Shown piece after piece: positions 8,812 through 16,178 of a stretch of DNA of 47,412 bases. The first letter of the stretch is position 1; each line of letters starts with the position of its first letter. The DNA lies in NCBI RefSeq assembly GCF_944391105.1, contig NZ_CALXSK010000030.1:1-47412 (forward strand), read 5' to 3'. Below the pieces are notes generated by a model that saw nothing but the letters and a program-made list of their open reading frames with translations, ran no database searches and was not told the origin of the DNA. A program made the position numbers and the translations under genes. Origin of the DNA: an uncultured Victivallis sp. (GTDB lineage Bacteria; Verrucomicrobiota; Lentisphaeria; Victivallales; Victivallaceae).

Positions 8812-9512
8812 GCCGACACCGCCTTTCCTTCGTATGTGCCCGCGACGATCCGGCCGTCCTGGACGTGAATCTGCCGCTTCGCATATCCGGCCAGCTCGGC
8901 GGAGTGGGTCACAAGAATCACAGAAATTCCCTCTTCGTTCAGTTTTCCGAACATCTGCATGACCTCCTCGCTCGTACGCGAGTCGAGGTTGCCGGTCGGT
9001 TCGTCCGCAAACAGCACCGGCGGGTGGTTGATGAGCGCCCGCGCGATCGCCACACGCTGCTGCTGCCCGCCCGAGAGCTGCGACGGATAATGGTGCATGC
9101 GTTCCGCAAGACCGACCCGTTCGAGCATCTCCATCCCGCGCCGGCGGCACTCGCGCCGCGAGAGTCCGCCCGCCGTGTACGAGAGCGGCATGATCACATT
9201 GTCGAGCGCGCTCGTCCGGGGCAGCAGATTGAAACTCTGAAACACGAAGCCGATCTTCTTGTTCCGCACCAGGGCGCGATGATCACCGGAAGCGCTGCCG
9301 ACCTCCTCGCCCTCAAGCAGATACTCCCCCGAAGTGGGCCGGTCGAGACAGCCGAGAATGTTCATGAGCGTACTCTTCCCGGAGCCGGAAGCTCCCATCA
9401 GCGCGACGTACTCCCCCTTCTCGATCGAAAGCGTGATTCCCTTCAGAACCGGCACATCGATTTCGCCGAGGAAATAGGTTTTGGTAATATCCTTCAATTC
9501 AATGAGTTTCAT
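8808..9512 (-). CDS. MacB/LolD-type ABC transporter ATP-binding protein
   Basis: A 234-residue ATPase with Walker A GASGSGKST (near residue 40), Q-loop FQSFNLLP, signature LSGGQQQR, Walker B LFADEPTG and H-loop VTHS. I prefer ATG 9512 because GGGGGAGG sits 6 nt upstream; a TTG two codons earlier has worse spacing. It belongs to the MacB/LolD/FtsE class that drives permeases with extracytoplasmic domains. It lies between the adaptor gene (19 nt away) and the permease gene (4 nt overlap), forming one transport operon. Confidence 0.94.
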   Translation of the reverse strand: MKLIELKDITKTYFLGEIDVPVLKGITLSIEKGEYVALMGASGSGKSTLMNILGCLDRPTSGEYLLEGEEVGSASGDHRALVRNKKIGFVFQSFNLLPRTSALDNVIMPLSYTAGGLSRRECRRRGMEMLERVGLAERMHHYPSQLSGGQQQRVAIARALINHPPVLFADEPTGNLDSRTSEEVMQMFGKLNEEGISVILVTHSAELAGYAKRQIHVQDGRIVAGTYEGKAVSA

Positions 9513-9531
9513 GGGCAACCTCCCCCGCGCC

Positions 9532-10842
9532 TCACCGGCGTTTCGGCGGTTTCGGCAGAAACGGACTGCCGGCGTTCGCCTCCGTTTCCGGCGCCTCGGC
9601 GGCAGCGACCTGCGTCGCGCCGGTCACGACCTGCATGCCCTCTTCAAGCCCGCCGGTGACGATCTCGGTCGAGACGCCGTCATTCAAACCGACCGTGACC
9701 TTGAGCGGCCGGATCTTCCCGTTCTCAAGCACCCAGACATAACGCTCGGCGCTGTTGCGCTTCACGGCGGAGGCTTCGGCAGCCATCTCGCGATATTCCG
9801 GTGCGACGAGCGAATCGTCCGGCAGATAGCGCAACGCCGCGTTCGAGACGGCCAGGACCCCCTTCCGTTCCGCCAGAATGAACTTCACATTCGCGGTCAG
9901 ATACGGCAGCAGACGCCCGCTCGAATTGTCGGTGCTGACCTCGACCACGTAGGTCACGACATTCTGCGACATCGTCGCATTCAACCGGACCCGGTGCACC
10001 ACGCCGACAAACGACTCGTTCGGAAACGCATCAACCGTGAAGGTCACCGGCATCCCCGGCTTGATCTGACCAATGTCCGCCTCGTTCACGGAAACCCACA
10101 CCTGCATCTTCGTCAGATCTTTCGCAATCAGAAAGATGCTCGACGCGCTCATGCTCGAGACAACCGTCTGTCCGACACTGACCCGGCGGTCGATGATGAC
10201 TCCGTCCACCGGCGAACTGATGATGCAGTAATCATAGTTCTGCTTGGCCTTGTCGTAGGACGCCTGGGCACTCGCCAATTCCGCTTCGGCCTGCGCAAGA
10301 TTCGCCTCGCGAACCGAAATCGTCGCGACGGCCGAGTCATATTCAGCCTTATAGCTGTCGTAGTCGCTCTTGGACATCGCGTCCTTGGTCTGCAGCGTCT
10401 GCGCACGCTCCCAGTTGCTCTGCGCCAGAAGCAGTTGCGCCTTGGCCAGATCGATGTTCGCCTTCGCCTCCTTGATGTTTGCCTCGGCCTGGAATTTGCT
10501 CGCCTCGGCCGCGCGCATTTCCGCGGCGTAGACCGCATCATCGATCCGCGCGAGGATCATCCCCTGTTTGACCTGCGAACCGTAATCGACCGACTTGTTG
10601 TTCGCATCGGTTCCGAACACGGCGATCTTGCCGCTCACCTGGGCGCCGACGTTCACAAGCTCTTCCGGTTCCACGGTCCCGGTCGCACTGATCGTGCTGG
10701 CCAGATCGCATTTTTCGACGGCCTCGGTTTTGAAAACGGTCTTCGTCTTCTGACCGAACCAGCGTCGATACCCCCAGACTCCTCCCGCAATCAACGCGGC
10801 GAGAATCACCACAGTCAGAACATACCGCAATAATCTTTTCAT
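9532..10842 (-). CDS. MacA-like periplasmic adaptor (HlyD/RND membrane-fusion family)
   Basis: A 436-residue adaptor. It has an N-terminal membrane anchor (LLRYVLTVVILAALIAGGVWGY), a biotinyl-lipoyl half-motif (VGAQVSGKIAVFG), a long Ala/Lys/Glu-rich alpha-helical hairpin (about residues 110-205), the second lipoyl half (CIISSPVDGVIIDRRVSVGQTV) and beta-barrel domains. The Pro/Ala-rich C-terminus ends PKPPKRR. I start it at ATG 10842, preceded by GGAGCTGGG. It should link the MacB-like ATPase/permease to an outer-membrane channel encoded elsewhere. It is the first gene of the operon. Substrate is unknown; macrolide, peptide or polysaccharide export are all possible for this class. Confidence 0.93.
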   Translation of the reverse strand: MKRLLRYVLTVVILAALIAGGVWGYRRWFGQKTKTVFKTEAVEKCDLASTISATGTVEPEELVNVGAQVSGKIAVFGTDANNKSVDYGSQVKQGMILARIDDAVYAAEMRAAEASKFQAEANIKEAKANIDLAKAQLLLAQSNWERAQTLQTKDAMSKSDYDSYKAEYDSAVATISVREANLAQAEAELASAQASYDKAKQNYDYCIISSPVDGVIIDRRVSVGQTVVSSMSASSIFLIAKDLTKMQVWVSVNEADIGQIKPGMPVTFTVDAFPNESFVGVVHRVRLNATMSQNVVTYVVEVSTDNSSGRLLPYLTANVKFILAERKGVLAVSNAALRYLPDDSLVAPEYREMAAEASAVKRNSAERYVWVLENGKIRPLKVTVGLNDGVSTEIVTGGLEEGMQVVTGATQVAAAEAPETEANAGSPFLPKPPKRR

Positions 10843-10974
10843 ATCTGCCCAGCTCCATGTTTCATTTGTCAAAATCGCAGCTTTTGCGCATGCATCGATT
10901 TTATATCGCTGTTAACGGTTCGCCGGAACCTTTTATTGTGTGAAAACAAAGATTTTTTCCGGTTTCATTCCCGT

Positions 10975-11003
10975 TTGCAATTCGCCGTTTTTCGTGGTAT
11001 AGT
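10975..11003 (+). promoter_or_regulatory. Sigma70-like promoter (TTGCAA-N17-TATAGT)
   Basis: -35 TTGCAA at 10975-10980 and -10 TATAGT at 10998-11003, 17 bp apart. The predicted start of transcription coincides with the ATG at 11009, so either that ORF is leaderless or this promoter serves the downstream methyltransferase. Confidence 0.65.
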
Positions 11004-11008
11004 AGAAA

Positions 11009-11389
11009 ATGCAGACACAACTGGTTAAATCGTCCGGAGGAGTCGGATTCCGGCTTCTTCTTTTTCTTCTGGCGTTCACACTGCCGTTGATCGCATATGT
11101 GATCAACCATGTGAACTCGGGCTGTTTTGTCTCGATCGATCTCCCGGAGCATCACATCTGCAGGGAGCACACCTCCCGGCCGGGCGAAACACAGGATGCG
11201 GAACTCCAGGAGAATGAGTTCGACGAAGCGGTCATCCCGAAAGCCTTTCACGATTTCATTCCGGACCTTGATATACCGCAGTTTTTCCGCTTTGGACCGG
11301 CCGCGTTCCGGCCGATTGTCTGCACGTCTCATTTTCCGCGCCGAAGCGCGGGGCCGGCGTTCCGGCTGTTTCAGATTTTGCGCTGCTGA
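11009..11389 (+). CDS. Possible small membrane protein, unknown
   Basis: A 126-residue open frame whose N-terminus holds one strong transmembrane segment (FRLLLFLLAFTLPLIAYVI, about residues 14-32), followed by an acidic soluble stretch (ETQDAELQENEFDEAVI) and a basic, aromatic tail. Codon use resembles neighbouring genes (ATC, GTC, CCG, CGG favoured). It has no ribosome-binding site and its ATG lies at the predicted transcription start, so translation would be leaderless. A strong hairpin follows at 11420-11444. I recognise no family. It could instead be a long leader or a non-coding RNA upstream of the methyltransferase. Confidence 0.4.
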   Translation: MQTQLVKSSGGVGFRLLLFLLAFTLPLIAYVINHVNSGCFVSIDLPEHHICREHTSRPGETQDAELQENEFDEAVIPKAFHDFIPDLDIPQFFRFGPAAFRPIVCTSHFPRRSAGPAFRLFQILRC

Positions 11390-11419
11390 CGGCTCTTCAC
11401 CACTCTTTTTTTTGCGCGA

Positions 11420-11444
11420 CGAAGAACGGATTTCCGGTTCTTCG
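11420..11444 (+). terminator. Hairpin between the small ORF and the methyltransferase gene
   Basis: The stem CGAAGAAC.GGA / TCC.G.GTTCTTCG (11 bp, one bulge, 2 nt loop) is followed 14 nt later by a T-run (GTTTTTTG). It could be a weak terminator or attenuator. Confidence 0.45.
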
Positions 11445-11488
11445 CCGCTCCCGTTATTGTTTTTTGATTCAGGTGAAAGAGATTCAGC

Positions 11489-12418
11489 ATGACACACAGA
11501 CATTTCGCACTGAAACCGCGCAGGAATCCGAATTCGCAGGAAATCGGACTGCGCATTGCCAATATTTTCGGACGCTATTTCCTGAAAACCGACCATCTCC
11601 ATTACGGCTACTGGCCCGGCGACCTGCCGGTCACGCTGGAAAACCTGCCGAAGGCGCAGGAGCTTTATGCGGATTTTCTCCGCCGCAGCATTCCGGAAGG
11701 AGTATCGAGCATCCTCGACATCGGCTGCGGCACCGGACACAACGCGGAAGTGCTGCTGGGAAACGGTTATCGAGTCGACTGCGTCTCCCCGAGCGCCTAT
11801 CTCTCCGAAATCGTCCGGAAAAAGCTCGGGGACCGCGGAACCCTCTATGAATGTACCTTCGAATCGCTTCCGCCGGAACGGAAATACGACTGCCTGCTCT
11901 TCAGCGAAAGTTTCCAATATATCGATCTTGACACGGTCTTTGCGCGAATGCCGGAATTCCTGAATCCCGGCGGATACGTCATCATCAGTGACTTCTTCCG
12001 GATCCCCGGCGAAGGGACGAGCGCCATGGGCGGCGGCCACCGCCTGAGCCGCTTCCGCGAAAAACTCGCCGCGTCCCCCTTCCATCTGCTCCGCGAGGAG
12101 GACATCACGGAAAACACCGCCCCGAATCTTCAGCTCGTCAACGAGGCGCTTCAACAGGTGGCCGTTCCGATCCGTGACCTTGTCATCGACGAACTCTCAA
12201 ATCGTCACCGCTGGATCTGGCTGCCGGGGAAATGGTTCGGAAAATTCTTCCTGCGCCGCAAACTCGACAAGCTCGATTACAAATATTTCAGCGGCTCCCG
12301 CAACGCGGAGAACTTCAAAACGCACAAACGATACTGCCTCTTCGTGCTGAAACAGAACTCCCTCGAAGAGACGGCCTCGATCAATCGTCCGGCTGAACTG
12401 GACGGCGCAGCGTCTTGA
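11489..12418 (+). CDS. Class I SAM-dependent methyltransferase
   Basis: A 309-residue Rossmann-fold methyltransferase. Motif I is ILDIGCGTGHN (about residues 73-83), followed by the acidic VDCVSPS strand, FESLPPERKYDCLLFSESFQYI (motif II region) and LNPGGYVIISDFF (post-II). The N-terminal LKTDHLHYGYWPGD resembles small-molecule and lipid methyltransferases of the cyclopropane-synthase/sarcosine type. The substrate is unknown. The C-terminal ~100 residues are basic and aromatic. The gene converges with arfB and the two reading frames overlap by 38 bp. Confidence 0.88.
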   Translation: MTHRHFALKPRRNPNSQEIGLRIANIFGRYFLKTDHLHYGYWPGDLPVTLENLPKAQELYADFLRRSIPEGVSSILDIGCGTGHNAEVLLGNGYRVDCVSPSAYLSEIVRKKLGDRGTLYECTFESLPPERKYDCLLFSESFQYIDLDTVFARMPEFLNPGGYVIISDFFRIPGEGTSAMGGGHRLSRFREKLAASPFHLLREEDITENTAPNLQLVNEALQQVAVPIRDLVIDELSNRHRWIWLPGKWFGKFFLRRKLDKLDYKYFSGSRNAENFKTHKRYCLFVLKQNSLEETASINRPAELDGAAS

Positions 12419-12800
12419 CTGCGGAGCGGCGCTCCTTCGACTCGAGCCGCCGCGCGATCGAAGCTTTCGTCGGCTTCGTCGCGCGGCGCATCTTCCGGAC
12501 GGTCAGCGCTTCCGCGACCAGCGCGGAGAGCTTCGCCGCCGCCGCGCGCCGGTTCAAATATTGCGAACGCTCTTCGCGCGCAGTCACGACAAGCTCACCG
12601 GCCGCACTCAACCTGCCGCCGAGCCGCGCAAGCAGCCGTTCCCGGAACGGCTCCGGAATCGACGTCGAATTCCGCAGATTCCAGCTCAGACGCACCGCCG
12701 TGCACACCTTGTTCACGTTCTGACCGCCGGGACCGCCGGAGTGCGCGAAGCTCCACTCCAACTCCGAATCGGGGACGAAGATTTTCCCGGCAAGCAGCAT
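12381..12800 (-). CDS. arfB: Alternative ribosome-rescue factor ArfB (YaeJ-like peptidyl-tRNA hydrolase)
   Basis: A 139-residue class-I release-factor-like protein. The catalytic loop GGPGGQNVNK carries the GGQ motif that hydrolyses peptidyl-tRNA. The long basic C-terminal tail (KMRRATKPTKASIARRLESKERRS) is the ArfB hallmark that enters the empty mRNA channel of stalled ribosomes. Length matches ArfB (about 140 residues) and excludes full release factors. Its start lies 1 nt after the upstream gene's stop, so it is probably co-translated with it. Its 3' end overlaps the convergent methyltransferase gene. Confidence 0.93.
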   Translation of the reverse strand: MLLAGKIFVPDSELEWSFAHSGGPGGQNVNKVCTAVRLSWNLRNSTSIPEPFRERLLARLGGRLSAAGELVVTAREERSQYLNRRAAAAKLSALVAEALTVRKMRRATKPTKASIARRLESKERRSAVKTLRRPVQPDD

Positions 12801-12801
12801 T

Positions 12802-13551
12802 TCAGCGCACGAACTCCCGGAAGAGCGAAAGCCACTTCGTCCACAACTCCTCCGCCCCCGCCGCTCCCGGCGGCGCTTCCACGCCCGGAGCCACGCTCCA
12901 GGCCGAAGCGAGAAAGAGGTCGACCCACATGAACTGCTCCTCGTTCAGAAACTTCATCGCCTCCTTGAAACTTTTCCAGTCCCGGACCTTGTTCAAAAAT
13001 TTCATGCTCATCGCATCACGCCGCGCGCTCTGCACCCGGATCGAATTGTCCGCGGGATCATGAATGAGCGTGTAACGATCTTTTTTCCGCAGCTCCGAAT
13101 CGGGATTGAAGAGTCCGGGATCATCGACATACCCCCCCTCGAAAATCAGCTCCACCGGCCGTCCGAGCGCAGCTGCGCCCGCGCGAACCTTCTCCTGCAG
13201 CATGCCCGACTCCACCGCGGGATAAAAGGTGTGCCACCCCCACGACTCATCCATCAGAAGCCGCCGCCCCTTCTTCGTCGGATAGACCTTCTTCAGCATC
13301 GGGTCGAGTCCCTTGGCCAGATAGAGCCCGCACCGGATCGGATTGCGCACTTTCTCATCCCACGTGAAAAAATATTTCCCGAACTTGAAGAACGGCAGCT
13401 CCAGTGACGGCACGATCCACCAGTCCGTCAACGACGGCGAGTAGTGGTTGAACGGACGGCGCACGATGCGCCCGCCCTCCGGCGGGATCACCGTTTCGAT
13501 CCCTTCGCACATGCGGCGCGGAGAGAGATAAATCGAATATGGAAGTTCCAT
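12802..13551 (-). CDS. Conserved-looking hypothetical protein
   Basis: A 249-residue soluble protein without recognisable domain or signal peptide. I choose ATG 13551, with AAGGAGA 5 nt upstream, over TTG 13554. It is rich in aromatic residues (DWWIVPSLELPFFKFGKYFF, WGWHTFYP, FMWVDLFLASAW) and has charged helical segments (KVRDWKSFKEAMKFLNEEQ). It sits between dgt (48 nt upstream) and arfB (1 nt downstream), clearly in the same transcription unit. I do not recognise its family and propose no function. Confidence 0.75.
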   Translation of the reverse strand: MELPYSIYLSPRRMCEGIETVIPPEGGRIVRRPFNHYSPSLTDWWIVPSLELPFFKFGKYFFTWDEKVRNPIRCGLYLAKGLDPMLKKVYPTKKGRRLLMDESWGWHTFYPAVESGMLQEKVRAGAAALGRPVELIFEGGYVDDPGLFNPDSELRKKDRYTLIHDPADNSIRVQSARRDAMSMKFLNKVRDWKSFKEAMKFLNEEQFMWVDLFLASAWSVAPGVEAPPGAAGAEELWTKWLSLFREFVR

Positions 13552-13599
13552 CAAATCTCCTTCAAAACAAAATCATTCCAGCATTTCGCCCGGCATGCG

Positions 13600-14955
13600 T
13601 CACAGCGAAATCCCCTTGAGTTTCTGGTAGAGGCTGACCGCGTAGGAGTCGGTCATGCCGGAGATGTAATCGAGCACCCGCAGCAGCCGCAGGTAAGAGC
13701 TGCGCCGCCACATCCCGTCCGCGAGATTCGCATCCATATCCGGCAGCAGCGCCGACAGCCGCCGACTGCGGAACGACGCACTCTTGCCGCCGTCCGCTTC
13801 AAGCGCCATCTCGTTCACGCAGGGGACAAAGATGTCCAGCATGCCGGAAACCATCTCAAACCCCGCCCCGATCACCTCCGCCACCGCCCGGTGCTGATAG
13901 ATGTCCTTCGTGCTGCGGCGCTCGATGCTCCGCAGCGGTTCCTGGCAGTCGATGTACGCGAGCAACGGCTTTTCGAGCGTCCCGTTCAACAGCTCCTCGT
14001 GATGGTCGATGAACACTTTCGTGCACTCCCTGACCAGTCTGCCGATCACCTGCGCGCGCAGAAACTCCGCCTTGCGCAGCGGTGAGTCGATCGTGGCGAC
14101 ATACTCCGCCGAACGCTCCGAATCGATGATCTCCAGAAACAGCCGTTCCAGCTCCTGATAGCTCACGAGCCCGAGCCGCTGCCCATCCTCGAAGTCGACG
14201 ATGCGATACGCGATGTCGTCCGCCGCTTCCACAAGATACGCGAGCGGATGCCGCAGCCACGCGTCCTCCCCGACCGGAATCAGCCCCGTATGTTCGGCCA
14301 TCTCCCGGAACAGAGCCTCCTCGGAACGGAAGAAGTTGAATTTCTTGCCCGCAACGCCGCCGGGCTTCACCGCCACGCGCGACGCGCAAGGGTATTTCGC
14401 AAACGCCGCCAGCGTCGCGCAGGTCAACTGCATACCGCCGGTCTGATCGGGCATCTCCAGCCGGGTCAGCACCCGGAAACCCTGCGCGTTGCCTTCGTAA
14501 AACTCAAAGTCGGCCGCCTCGTTCTCATTCATCACATCCCGCATCGACCTGCCGACCGGAGAGTGCGTGAACCAGTGGCGGATCGCCTCCTCGCCCGCGT
14601 GCCCGAGCGGAGGATTGCCGATGTCGTGAGCAAGCGCCGCCGCGGCAACCGCCGCACCGACGTCGCTCGGCTGCGCATCACCGAGATCGAAGTTCTCCCG
14701 AAGGAACACCCCCGCCGCGCTGCCGAGCGAACGCCCCACCGAACTCGCCTCCAGACTGTGCGTGAGCCGCGTGCGGACGTAGTCGGTCTTCGCCAGCGGA
14801 AACACCTGCGTCTTGTCCTGAAGCCGCCGGAACGAACCGGAGAAAACGATCCGGTCGAAATCACGCTGAAACGGCGAACGCGCCTGCGAAATCTCCCCGG
14901 GCCGTGAACTGCCGACCCGATGCGGGGATAAAAGTTTTTTCCATTCCATCATCAT
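13600..14955 (-). CDS. dgt: Deoxyguanosinetriphosphate triphosphohydrolase-like protein (dGTPase)
   Basis: A 451-residue HD-domain phosphohydrolase that splits dGTP to deoxyguanosine and triphosphate. It shows the family N-terminus (SPFQRDFDRIVFSGSFRRLQDKTQVFP), RTRLTHSLE (first metal His), AHDIGNPPLGHAGE (HD pair near residue 108) and ADDIAYRIVDFEDG. Length and motifs fit the Dgt family. I start it at the first of three consecutive ATG codons (14955), which has GGAGAGA 5 nt upstream. The promoter TTGCAA-N16-TATATT lies just upstream, so this gene can head its own unit with the two downstream genes. Confidence 0.95.
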   Translation of the reverse strand: MMMEWKKLLSPHRVGSSRPGEISQARSPFQRDFDRIVFSGSFRRLQDKTQVFPLAKTDYVRTRLTHSLEASSVGRSLGSAAGVFLRENFDLGDAQPSDVGAAVAAAALAHDIGNPPLGHAGEEAIRHWFTHSPVGRSMRDVMNENEAADFEFYEGNAQGFRVLTRLEMPDQTGGMQLTCATLAAFAKYPCASRVAVKPGGVAGKKFNFFRSEEALFREMAEHTGLIPVGEDAWLRHPLAYLVEAADDIAYRIVDFEDGQRLGLVSYQELERLFLEIIDSERSAEYVATIDSPLRKAEFLRAQVIGRLVRECTKVFIDHHEELLNGTLEKPLLAYIDCQEPLRSIERRSTKDIYQHRAVAEVIGAGFEMVSGMLDIFVPCVNEMALEADGGKSASFRSRRLSALLPDMDANLADGMWRRSSYLRLLRVLDYISGMTDSYAVSLYQKLKGISL

Positions 14956-14992
14956 GACAATCTCTCCATGCAGGTTTCATCAACATTCTCTG

Positions 14993-15020
14993 AATATACT
15001 CCCCGCACGCCCGATTGCAA
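14993..15020 (-). promoter_or_regulatory. dgt promoter (TTGCAA-N16-TATATT)
   Basis: Minus-strand -35 TTGCAA at 15015-15020 and -10 TATATT at 14993-14998, 16 bp apart. Confidence 0.65.
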
Positions 15021-15047
15021 GTCTCTGGAACGGAAACGAAACGAAAT

Positions 15048-16178
15048 TCAGCCGCCCTCCCCCTCCCGCGGCGGCGGTTCGCGGCGGGCATCTTCCTCCG
15101 TGGTCATATTCAGAATCGTGTAGATGACCGGCTCACGCCCCGTGACGATCGCAAAATCCGCACTCGAACCGAGCTTCAACGGACGCCCCTGGCTGTCGAT
15201 CGTCACCTCGACCGGGTAGCGCGTCGCATTCGTGTCCGAATCCTGGATCGGCGTATCGTACACCCTGTCCACACTGCCATAGAACGAACCGTACTCCAGC
15301 CGGTTGAATACTCCGCTGGAAATCCGGACATTCTGACCGATCCGCACCTTGCGCACAACCGTCTCGTCGACGTAGGCGATTCCCTTGAGCGTCGTCCCCG
15401 CCGACATTCGCGCGGCAAGCTCTCCCCGCTGCACGTAAGTCGAATATTTGCACGGAAGCGTCACAAGCCTGCCGTCGCTCGGCGCCACGATCCGGCAATC
15501 GCTGATTCTCCGCTCCACGAGCTTCAACGCCGCCCGGCGGCTCGCGATTTTCACTTCCACAAGATCGATGTCGCGCTCGGCCTTCTCGATGTTCCGCTCG
15601 CCGACCCCGCGCCGCACCATCTCCAGATTCTCCCGGGCGCGCGCAAGTTCCCCCTGCGCCTTGATGTTCTCAATCTCGGCGTCTTCAAACTCGCGTTTCG
15701 AAATCGCGTTGTTGCTCGAAAGTTTCAGCGAGCGGTTCAACCGCGCCTGCGTGCGCTGCGCCTTGTCCGTGCTTTCGCGCAGATTCGTCTCGGCGTACCA
15801 GAGCTCCTTCGGCAGCGGATTGGTTCGCAGCGCTTCGAGCTCCGCCCTCTTCACCTCGAGTTCCGCTTCGTACTCCCGGATCTCCGATTCGATGCGCACA
15901 CGCTCCTCCTCATATTCGAGCGCGTCGACCTGAGCGATGACATCGCCCTTCTTCACGTCGTCTCCCTCATCGAAGTACAGGTGTATCACCCGCCCGTCCA
16001 GATGGCTGATGACGTCGTACGTAATCTCGGAAGCGATCTTGCCCTTCGCATAAATCACATCCTCGATCTCGATCAGAAACAGCGAAACGATCCCGCCGAT
16101 CACCAGCAGAACCAGCGAAAAACCGATGATCGTCAGCAACCGGAGTTTTCCCCGCAAACCGCCCTGATGCACCTTCAT
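15048..16178 (-). CDS. HlyD-family membrane-fusion protein paired with an ABC exporter
   Basis: A 376-residue adaptor with one N-terminal transmembrane helix (IIGFSLVLLVIGGIVSLFLI), lipoyl half-motifs around ISHLDGRVIHLYFDEGDDVKKGD and CRIVAPSDGRLVTL, and a long charged coiled-coil hairpin (about residues 85-215). The C-terminus is Pro/Arg/Glu-rich (REPPPREGEGG). Its ATG overlaps the stop of the ABC exporter gene (ATGA), showing coupling. It should couple that exporter to the outer envelope; no outer-membrane channel gene is nearby. Substrate is unknown. Confidence 0.9.
   Translation of the reverse strand: MKVHQGGLRGKLRLLTIIGFSLVLLVIGGIVSLFLIEIEDVIYAKGKIASEITYDVISHLDGRVIHLYFDEGDDVKKGDVIAQVDALEYEEERVRIESEIREYEAELEVKRAELEALRTNPLPKELWYAETNLRESTDKAQRTQARLNRSLKLSSNNAISKREFEDAEIENIKAQGELARARENLEMVRRGVGERNIEKAERDIDLVEVKIASRRAALKLVERRISDCRIVAPSDGRLVTLPCKYSTYVQRGELAARMSAGTTLKGIAYVDETVVRKVRIGQNVRISSGVFNRLEYGSFYGSVDRVYDTPIQDSDTNATRYPVEVTIDSQGRPLKLGSSADFAIVTGREPVIYTILNMTTEEDARREPPPREGEGG

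Noticed and set aside
10917..10930. Small inverted repeat GGTTC-4-GAACC followed by TTTTATT as a terminator
   Set aside because: No plus-strand gene lies upstream to terminate and the stem is only 5 bp. It lies in the divergent promoter region.
10901..12154. 417-codon minus-strand ORF across the methyltransferase region
   Set aside because: It is opposite a clear SAM methyltransferase, has no start context and no known domain.
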